Below are positions 55,960 through 64,000 of a DNA stretch of 64,000 nt, piece by piece; the stretch's first letter is position 1, and every line of letters begins with the position of its first letter. The notes below the pieces were generated by a model. The model was given only the letters and a program-made list of their open reading frames with translations, was not told where the DNA came from and did not search any database. The DNA lies in NCBI GenBank assembly GCA_033064195.1, contig JARBJD010000092.1, positions 62,001 to 126,000 on the forward strand, given 5' to 3'. A program made the position numbers and the translations under genes. The stretch comes from Blattamonas nauphoetae (taxonomy: Eukaryota > Preaxostyla > Oxymonadida).

Positions 55960-58900
55960 ATGAGTTTCTATCCAAAAGAGAAACGGAAGTTCCTCCAATC
56001 TCGCATCTTAGAGTCAATTTTGAGTGGAATGACTCTCAAATGGGAAGAACAGATGCCCTGTTCAGTCGCCTTCGTCCAGATCCTTCTTTTCTTCCTCCCT
56101 GCACTTGTTCCGATCGCATTATCAGTACTCTCCACGTATGCATACCTTCATCCAACCGTGTGTGCGATAATATCTGGAGGTTTGTCATTGTCTCATCAAT
56201 TTTAACCTCTTCATTTCTCATTCACTAATCTCCAGCTTTTCCTGCACTCGTATGCTTGGTCATGAAGGTCATTTCGTGCATTTCTCTGAAATGTTCATCC
56301 TCCCCAAACTCCGTTCATCCAGATTCTAATTCCGACGAAACAGAACCGACTCAAAAGTGCTGCTCGCGCCATACTCTCTCCTCCATCGTCAGCCCATCTC
56401 CCTATCCAGCACAGAATACATGCTCGAACGTTGTTTATATTGCCTGCAGCGTTTTAGTTGTTTTTGTTGTGGGATTCGTCTCGTCGCTCAGCCATCAAGT
56501 GTCGGTGATTCTCCAAGTGAAGACGGACTTTCACGCTGGAACGCTGATTTCTCAAATATTTTTGTGGATTTCATTCTGTTTTTCGGTGTACCCGCTGACA
56601 ATGAAGGCTCCACACGAGTATAGTGTCACCACGATCCACGAGCACTTCTTGTCGTTCACTCGCCCTTTCTACTTCGTTTTTCTCGGCATTTTCGAACTTG
56701 TGGACGTCATTCGATGCGGATATTTCAGTCAGCCCTGGTCGCCAAACGATACAACGTGGCTGGCCAACCTGTCCTCAAACTATCACAGCCTCCCCTTCCG
56801 CGTCCATCTTGTCCCCCATTTTCTTCTTCTAACCCTTCCGGTCCTCTTCGCGCTTGGACTAACATCACCCCCTCTGAGATTTCTCCTTTATATCTTCGAA
56901 CAGATGAATCAGTTCTGCTTCGGAGCCTCGCCGTCGCAAACGACACCCGGGATTTTGCTCACATTCATCAAGCACGTCTTGTCCATTCTGGTGTCATGCT
57001 TTGTCTTCCACTTTGTTCCGACTTCAGCTTCTCCACAACTGTCCTGGCTCTCTCCTTTCCTTCTCGGAATATTCAATGTGATAGTCACAGCCAGCAGTGG
57101 GTCGGTCGTCGCCTTCCTTTTCCGAAAAAAAGGGAAGACATGCTCAACCCACTCCACGTTCCATTTCGTGTCATCTCTGATCACCATCGTCCTCCTCGTC
57201 GCTGGGATGGTTGTTCTGGTCGTGATGAAGCACCCTGTCACCGCATTCCACACCGTCTTCGCTCTCACCCAACTTGTCGTTGTCTGCCTGGCCTTCGTCT
57301 TCGGGTTGGTCGGTCTCATCATTTCCTGCTCCAAGAAACCGGCAAATCGGGCCATATCGGTTCTGACTTCTCTCGTCGTCTCGGTTGTTCTTCCTGTTTC
57401 CACCGTCCTTCTTTCTTCACACGAACTCTTCCTTCTTCAGCCTTCGAACCAAAACTTTTTTATCAAATTTGTTTCACTCTGTCTTCTCGCCCATTCAGTC
57501 TCTCTCACTCAAGTTTCCACCCCTTCTGCTCTTCTCTTGACGATTACAGTTTATTTTGTTGCGTCCATCTTTTCTTTCGCTTTCAACTGGCCTTTCTCAA
57601 GCCAGCCTCAGCTCTTCCAAATATCGTTCATCTTCTTCTCGTTTCTCGTCCATCTCGTCGTCTCCAGAATCGTTGATTTTGTTGACAAGTTCCGCTTTTT
57701 CTGGATTTCAAGTTCAACCGCGCTCACAACAAGCAAGTTGGCTGTTCCCAAATTCCGAGAGGATGATACAGATGCGACATATCAGCGACCACAACAAGGC
57801 AGCGATGGATGGGCACAAGAACGGAGGCAGGAACCTCCTCGTCAAATCACGATGGCTGATTCGGTGGATGATTCACAGTTTCAGGTGATCGGATCAGCCA
57901 CACAAGGGGATGAGTCAGCGAGATTGATTGACAAACCGAAGAAGGCTAAAACTGAGAAAGAGAAGAAAGGGCCGAGCTGTGCCTACAAAACACACTTTTT
58001 GAAGTTCCTTCCAGTTTCCCTCGTCTCCATCCTCGTCTCCGCCATCCTCGACATCTCTCTCATCCAACCGTTCGGTCACCCGTTCTTCGTCTTCCCCGCC
58101 TCTCTCGCTCCACGTCGACAGGTCCATCACGTCGAGGATTCTGGTGACACAGCGTCGCCTGTCTCTCGATTGGAGAGATCCATCTATGCTGCATCTGTCC
58201 CAGCTGTCGCACAAGCTTTCACAGAACTTTATTCGAAGCTCTGGTTGCACACACCATCCACACTCTTCTTCTTGCGATGTGAATGTGCTTCTCTCATCGT
58301 TCAGGCCAAGTCGTGGAGGAACGAATGCCAACTGAAAGTGGTCGGACTTGAAATGCAGGAAACCTCGTGCCACCACATCGAAATTGGAGAAGTCGACAGC
58401 GTCCTCGCCCCCCTCCTGCCCGACGAGACAGAAGGAGGGCATGGACAGGACGCGGAGAAGAAGAAGTCTGTGCTCAGGCCGCTCTCGTTGTTGACTGTGG
58501 ATGGATACATCCCGTCCACGTTCAGCATGCTCGGCGTGTTCAGTTCAGACGAGTCGAGACGCGAGATTCAACGTGTGCTCCCGTTTGCTCTCATCCGATC
58601 GTTCATCTCGCTTGGGTTTGCGAGTGGTGGGAGAACGGAGGGTGGAGTGTCGGTGATGAGAGATCATTCGGTTCCGCTGTTGGACGATGCGTCGCTTTCT
58701 CTCCTTCTGCCGCTGTTCACAAAGAATTACATGAAATACGCCCTCCACATCGCAAAACAGGAAGCAATGAAACTCCAGAAATGTGATTCGAAGTCGGACG
58801 CAACACCGTTCTTCTTCAATCCTTCAGCTGACAGCGTTTCTGATGCAAATGCTGATTTCCGAGCTGAACTTGGCTATTTCGATGCTCTGACAGGATCACT

Positions 58901-60092
58901 CGGCTCCCAACAGACATCCTTCCAACCAACACCACAATCAGACTCACCGAGAGAGAACCCAGTCCGTGTTCAGAACCACCACAAACAGAAGAAAAGCGGA
59001 TTCGACGACGAATTTGATGACGACGAAGGGTCGTCCGATTTCTTCAAAAACCTGAAAGCGGCGAACACCCCCCAACCAGTTGTCAAGACACAGGAAGTTC
59101 GAACACCGTTGCCTCTGTCGTCCGTTGTCACGTCGTACGAGACGAGTGAGGTTGGAGAGGACGATGTTGTGTCTGTCGTGCCCTGCTCGCGTGTGTCGTC
59201 GGATCTGATGTCGGAGTCTCAGATCAATCTTCTCATCAGAGTCGTGCTGTCTGCGTTTGCGATGTTCGAAGTGAAGCTGGACTCATCTCTTGGAAGATCT
59301 CTCCATTTTGTGACGATGTCGCTTCTGAAAAAGGAGCCAAGCTCAGCTGCCCTCACGCCCGGTGACTTTGTGGTCACCCCATCGTCCTTCCCATCCATCC
59401 AATCCAACTCTCTCGACGATGTTGTGTCGTTGTTCAACGAATCCCCTCCCTCCTCCTCCCCACTCTCCCATATTTCAGCAATGACACACTCCGCCTTCTC
59501 CTCGTCCTTCATCCAAACTGCATATTCCTCATACCGAAACGCTGCGTCGATTGCGAAGGATCACTGCGTGTATTTCGAGTTCCTTCCGGACGAGGCTGTC
59601 CAACCACCAAATGCCGACGACCAGATCGAAGACAGCGAATGGTTCACAATTCTGCGAGACGACCTCAACGACTTCTTCCCCGCCGACGGACAGACAGCTC
59701 GGTGTTCGTCGATTGTTGGGAGTGATGAGTGGAACACTGCCATGGCGAATAAGACAACACAACTTTTCTCACTTTTTGAGCGACCCCAGTCGAATGACGC
59801 TATTCTGTCATACGATTCTGCAGCGTCAGGAACAGAAGAGCGGTCACAATACAGCGGGGTGTCGTGTGTCCTTCGACCGAGGAATTGGGCAGTTGGGGTA
59901 TTTTCTCCATCGAGTGGATTTGAGACCGAGCAGACATCGCTTTTGAAGGAACAGGTTTATGCTGTGAATGTGGATGACGAGAGATTTTCGATCCAAACAC
60001 ATCCTGTTCTCTTGAGGAATATTTGCGCACAAGCCATGGACCCTCCTTTTGGATATTCAGCTTTTTCTTCGACAGTTCGTTTCTTGATTTGA
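55960..60092 (+). CDS. Pecanex-like multi-pass membrane protein
   Basis: Two exons, 55960-56179 and 56236-60092, separated by a 56-nt intron, give 1358 residues ending at TGA. The N-terminus (SRILESILSGMTLKWEEQ, then a hydrophobic stretch and YLHPTVCAII) matches the opening of pecanex proteins. About ten membrane segments follow to residue 600. After an acidic linker the C-terminal half is soluble, with stretches resembling the pecanex C domain: VYFEFLPDEAV, DSEWFTILRDDLNDFF and the terminal block LLRNICAQAMDPPFGYSAFS, where animal pecanex has a QPxGYP-type motif. In animals pecanex acts in the endoplasmic reticulum and influences Notch folding. Here a general ER-membrane role is inferred, since Notch is not expected in this lineage. 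The family assignment is from recalled motifs. Confidence 0.7.
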
Positions 60093-60373
60093 TCCATTTC
60101 AATTCAGTCTTGATTGTTCCGTAATTTAGGACTTCCTTGCATAGTAGACTCATTATTTTGATTTATTTTTGAATAACGCAATATTTTGAGGAAAATAATA
60201 GTCAATATAACCAATCAAGACTTGTGAAATGCGTGAAAACATGACGATGGCAAAAACAGATACAGAGTGCAGTACACACTTTAATAGAAGGTTGAGACTC
60301 AACAAACAAGGATAGAACCAAAAATTGATATTGAACGCAGGTAGTGCTTGCGTCGTTGTCCAAAAGCAGCACA
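60093..60373. other. 3' spacer between convergent genes
   Basis: AT-rich, convergent 3' flanks of the pecanex-like gene and the seven-pass gene. No gene or repeat recognised. Confidence 0.6.
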
Positions 60374-61711
60374 TCACCCATCTTCGTTCTCCAATAGACT
60401 ATCCTTGAGTCCATCTCCCCCAGCGGTCCTCCTCGAACCACTTCTCCCAACAGAGACTCTCGGATTGTCATTCCATTGTCTTTTTGAGAATCTCCGATCG
60501 CCTTCGTCGTCGTATTCCCACACACCTTCAACTGCGCCCCATTGGTCTTCTGAAGTATTTCCATCACCAACAAAGCCACTTGCTGGCTCAGCAGACATTT
60601 CAGCAGAGTTTTGAGACTTGTATCTGTTAGATTGCTCGAAGTCGTCGAACTGTTCCGAGTAATCGCCTTGTGCTGTCGCTAACTTCGGAAGATCGCGAAG
60701 ATGTTGATTTGCTGAGCGACCTTGGCGGGCAACAGGAAGAGACAGAGAGAAGTAGAGGAGATTGAGAAGAAGGACGGGGATAATTTCGAAGATGAGATAG
60801 AAGACGAGATGGCCAGCATAGTAGCTTGATCTGGAGGAAAAATGGGTGGTATTGTGATAATATCTTTGAAAAGCAAACAATTGTTGACCAGTGGCCTCGA
60901 AATTTCGGGCATATTCGACGAGTTTCTTGGCGATCGGATTGACCTTCGCCTGGTTCAGAATAATGTAAATCAAGCGAACGAAGAACATCATTCCGAAGAT
61001 AATGATGAGGACAAGAGCGAGGATTATTCGACTTTTGAACTCTTTCAAGATGTGGACTTTGAGGAGTAGGCGGGTGAGACGGATCGATGCGAAGGCAGCA
61101 GAGACGATGATAGTGATGTACGTGAGAGCATCCACAACAAAAAGATAGATGGCATAATCGATACCAGTTTGTCCACCTTCTGGTTCGTTCTAAATGTTAT
61201 GATGTCAAAAAAAGGAACTTACAGACCATGTAAATCACAGACACTATAATTCCGGCAATAAAGAGAGCAAAAAACAGCAGTGAGAAACTAACATTGGTAC
61301 AATGCCGACGGCGTCTCTTTTTTGTCGCTTTCCCGAGGGTTTGTCCGAGCCAGATTGTGAAGAGCTGCCATGCGATAAATAGACCAAAACGTGGAATTTG
61401 ATCACAAAAAAGCATATTAGAGAACGCATTGTGAGGGAAAGGCACAAATGCAGTCATGGATCGCATGATATGATAGAATGCAAGCATTGCCAAGAATCCT
61501 TTTTTTGCTCTCCCTTGTTTGAGTCGTGTTGAGATCATAAATTTGAGGAATTGATACAATGGCATCAATGTTAAGATCGCATGGATAATTGAAAGTGTTA
61601 AGATCGGTACAGAATCATTGCCATACACAACTTTGTGAAAGCAAAAGATGATGAGAAACGATGGAAACCTGGACAATCGAGAGTGAGACCAATCAAAAGA
61701 CTTTCTGACAT
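60374..61711 (-). CDS. Seven-pass membrane protein, possibly THH1/TOM1/TOM3-like
   Basis: Exons 61711-61669, 61630-61227 and 61189-60374 join to 420 residues from MSESLLIGLT to TGA; the introns are 38 and 37 nt. Hydrophobic segments include LTLSIIHAILTLMPLYQFL, GLFIAWQLFTIWLG, SLLFFALFIAGIIVSVIYM, DALTYITIIVSAAFASIRL, IILALVLIIIFGMMFFVRLI and LVFYLIFEIIPVLLLNLLYF, about seven in all. The hydrophilic C-terminal 110 residues are rich in Ser, Asp, Arg and Gly. The layout and a few positions recall the plant THH1/TOM1/TOM3 family of GPCR-like tonoplast proteins; other 7TM families are not excluded. The start was chosen because it joins in frame through the 38-nt intron, whereas the longer unspliced frame has no ATG. 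Confidence 0.65.
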
Positions 61712-62485
61712 GAGATGCTACGAGTATGGTCTTCTGATGTTCCTTATGAAGTGATTGAAAAGGATCAACCCCATTTCGGACAGTGAAGTCCAATTTAATC
61801 AAAAACAGTTCTCAAAACAGTGATGATCGATTTCTCATCACAGCACTCTGATTGTGGAATCCGAGATACTGGTTTACGGGATATACACGTGATGTGTCAA
61901 ATGAATGTGATAATCAGAAGATCAACTTTGATTTACTAAATATGACAGAGCTACGTTAAAGAACATGGGTGTCGTGAGACATTCGTGATTCCCTTTTTCA
62001 TCACAGCTTTAGGTTCCAATGGTGAACCCTTCTTGACAAAATGACCAATGTTGTGCTTGCTGGTCATATTAAGGTTGTGGATATGTCTTGGGGCCATCTC
62101 AGGAAAGATCCAAGAAAAGACGTGCAGAATAGTGATAGATTGGAATCATGAAAGTCGAGAAAAGAAGATAATGGTGACGTTGTGGATGGAGCTCTTGGCG
62201 TGTTTGCGGACTCTCTTGATTTCATTGTGATGGGTTCTACTGTTTTGGTTGTGGTTAGTGTGGTTCATAGATTTGGCCGTTATCACTGTGAGGGAGAAAA
62301 AAGGCGACAGCGAGGTGAGAGGGAGTAAAGACATCTCACGGTTCATTTTATCGGTAGGAAGGTGATACAAGACGAGAGAATACACTCCATGAATTCCATG
62401 GAGCGGGAAACATAGCTGAAATCTTGTTCACTAGGTATACTTTGATTTATGGGATGACCAGAATGACCAATTGGTAACTTGCCAA
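61712..62485. other. Intergenic region and receptor-copy 5' flank
   Basis: The left 450 bp show nothing recognisable. From about 62150 to the receptor start the sequence is the inverted counterpart of 52099-52420. The hydrophobic remnant present in the other copy is here interrupted by TGA, supporting its non-functional status. Confidence 0.55.
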
Positions 62486-64000
62486 TGAACGGCGTCCTTG
62501 TCATTGTCCAGGTCCTCCTTTCAGCACAATCTCAATCCCAAACTGGCTTATCTGCATTCACATCCAATATCAACACATTTTATGACCATCAAGTCAACGA
62601 AGATCACCGACATCACGAAATCCAGCTCGATGATGATTTCGTGATTTCTTCCACCATCCAGATTTGGGCGGAAGGCTTTTCTTTGAAGGGTAATGATGCT
62701 GTGTTAATGTTCCCACCGAATCATGAAGCCCATTCCAAGCCCAATCCTTCATCCGAAGTTCAAAGCCAAACAAGAATCAGGCAAACTAACACCCGAAAGC
62801 AGAACAGCCGATCAGGAACAACATCATATTTCATGTTTGATGTTTCAAATAGCACGTTTTCGGTGAGTGAAGTCCATGTGATGTGTGATTCAGAAAACAA
62901 CGGCTTCTGCTTGGTTTCAGGCTCCACTGTCCACTTTTCATCCAGTTCGATCACATCAAACGGGATATCATCCCCATTCATGACCAGAATTGGATTGATA
63001 GACGAGAAGTCAGCGTCAACCATTGTTCTTTCGTCAATCACTCACCTCTCGAACTCTGCCTCCCTGCCTCCTCTCGTTGGACTTTTCCACATGTCGCCAT
63101 GGCTGGTTGTCGATTGTTCCCCAGAAACATCTTCTTTCCTGCCAAATCAACAAAACAGGATTTCGATCTTTGGAACTGGCCTCACTTTCGAATCGACGTC
63201 ACTTTCGCCAGGAACTGGCCCTCTCTTCTCGTTTGGTCTGGCTGATCATGCATCATCCCTACCTGCCCTTGGAAACGATGTCGAAATGGAGACAAGTCTC
63301 TCCTCGTCGTCTTTTGTCAACATGACTTCCTCTCTTCGCTGTTCGTCGTCTGGACAGCTGTTCGGGAGTGAAGTGTCCCAGCGAGTGATCGGCTGTTCAA
63401 TATCTCACAGCAATAATCATGATTCGGGGACAGGAATGCTGGATGCGAATGTGGGAGGGAGTCTTGTTTGCCTGAACTCGTCTTTCTCGGACTGCCAACG
63501 AGCTTCAAACGAACCCAAAGACTTCATCAACGAAAACATCACCCAAACTCACATCGGCCGTCTGAACAACGTCCCCGCCGGCTTCACCTCAGTCTCGTAC
63601 ACCCTCTGCACATTCAACACGATGGCAGTGAAGGTAGGGGACAACCTGTATGGCGGGGGAGCCATATTCATTTCCAACAAACCCTCGCCCCTCACAGTCG
63701 AGAAGTGCTTCTTCCACAAATGCAGCTGCACGGGGACGAAGGACGATGGAGGAGCGATTTGTTATGTCCGGACAAAGACGGCGAAACAACCAGTCTCGAT
63801 TTTCGACTCCTCTTTCACAGAATGCACCGCTCTTGGACGTGGGAGCTGTTGCGGTGGTGTAGCGTTCATATCTTCTCCATTGTCGATCACCATCGAGAAC
63901 TGCTTCTTTGAACAATGCCAAGCTGAGTACGACGGCGCTCTTTATCTCAACGACGCTCCGGTCGCCCTCTCAAACTGTGCATTTGTGTTGTGCTCGGCGG
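62486..64000 (+). CDS. Second giant beta-helix receptor (3' partial, runs off the window)
   Basis: ATG 62486 opens MNGVLVIVQVLLSAQSQS, a signal peptide, and by eye the frame stays open to the window edge, about 505 codons. From residue 20 onward it is nearly identical to the receptor at 48290-52098 (both contain INTFYDHQVNEDHRHHEIQL). Differences concentrate in the beta-helix region after residue 330, where runs of codons are replaced. Cys-containing helix rungs (VEKCFFHKCSCTG, IENCFFEQCQAEY, LSNCAFVLCSA) are kept. It is inverted relative to the first copy and separated from it by the three ordinary genes at 52.7-61.7 kb. Confidence 0.8.

Overview
The window looks like nuclear DNA of a flagellate protist, most likely an oxymonad (Preaxostyla; Blattamonas- or Streblomastix-like). 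This rests on recalled family resemblance and not on a search. It holds dense genes on both strands, many GT-AG introns of only about 30-70 nt, kinases with a C-terminal concanavalin/SPRY-like domain, very large beta-helix/Ig-repeat receptors ending in a kinase-like domain, and HEAT/ARM-like helical-repeat proteins. Reading complete genes suggests that TGA is the only true stop. TAA and TAG occur in frame inside otherwise convincing coding sequence where glutamine fits, as reported for the oxymonad Streblomastix. CDS ends below are given under that reading where it matters. Layout. 1-4.9 kb: the 3' part of a low-complexity zinc-knuckle protein, then a five-exon protein kinase (kinase A). 4.8-6.6 kb: a 35-bp satellite of 53 units with no indels, which ends inside a truncated surface-protein gene. 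6.6-19.8 kb: a repeat-rich block with three copies (a, b, c) of one surface-protein cassette, a 2.9-kb near-identical direct duplication, decayed genes, and a compact, complete-looking DNA transposon with 117-bp inverted repeats and a four-exon transposase. 19.8-26.1 kb: a coiled-coil gene apparently split by a 5.2-kb segment that has inverted-repeat ends and carries a decayed multi-pass membrane protein gene. 26.3-33.2 kb: two helical-repeat protein genes, converging tail to tail. 33.5-38.7 kb: two more surface cassettes (d, e) on the + strand, head to tail, with a 597-bp Mutator-type miniature element in the spacer. 38.9-40.9 kb: kinase B, a degenerate twin of kinase A with the same internal exon lengths. 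41.3-52.1 kb: a giant receptor gene (beta-helix, Ig-like repeats, transmembrane segment, kinase-like domain lacking catalytic motifs), split by a whole-looking DIRS retroelement at 44.1-48.3 kb. 52.7-61.7 kb: a third helical-repeat gene, a pecanex-like membrane protein and a seven-pass membrane protein. 62.5-64 kb: the start of a second receptor gene, an inverted near-copy of the first, running off the right edge. The ordinary genes (kinase, helical-repeat, pecanex, 7TM) look like single-copy or family genes under normal constraint. The accessory content is dominated by surface proteins and receptors being copied, mosaicked and interrupted by mobile DNA. I saw no rRNA, tRNA or CRISPR array.
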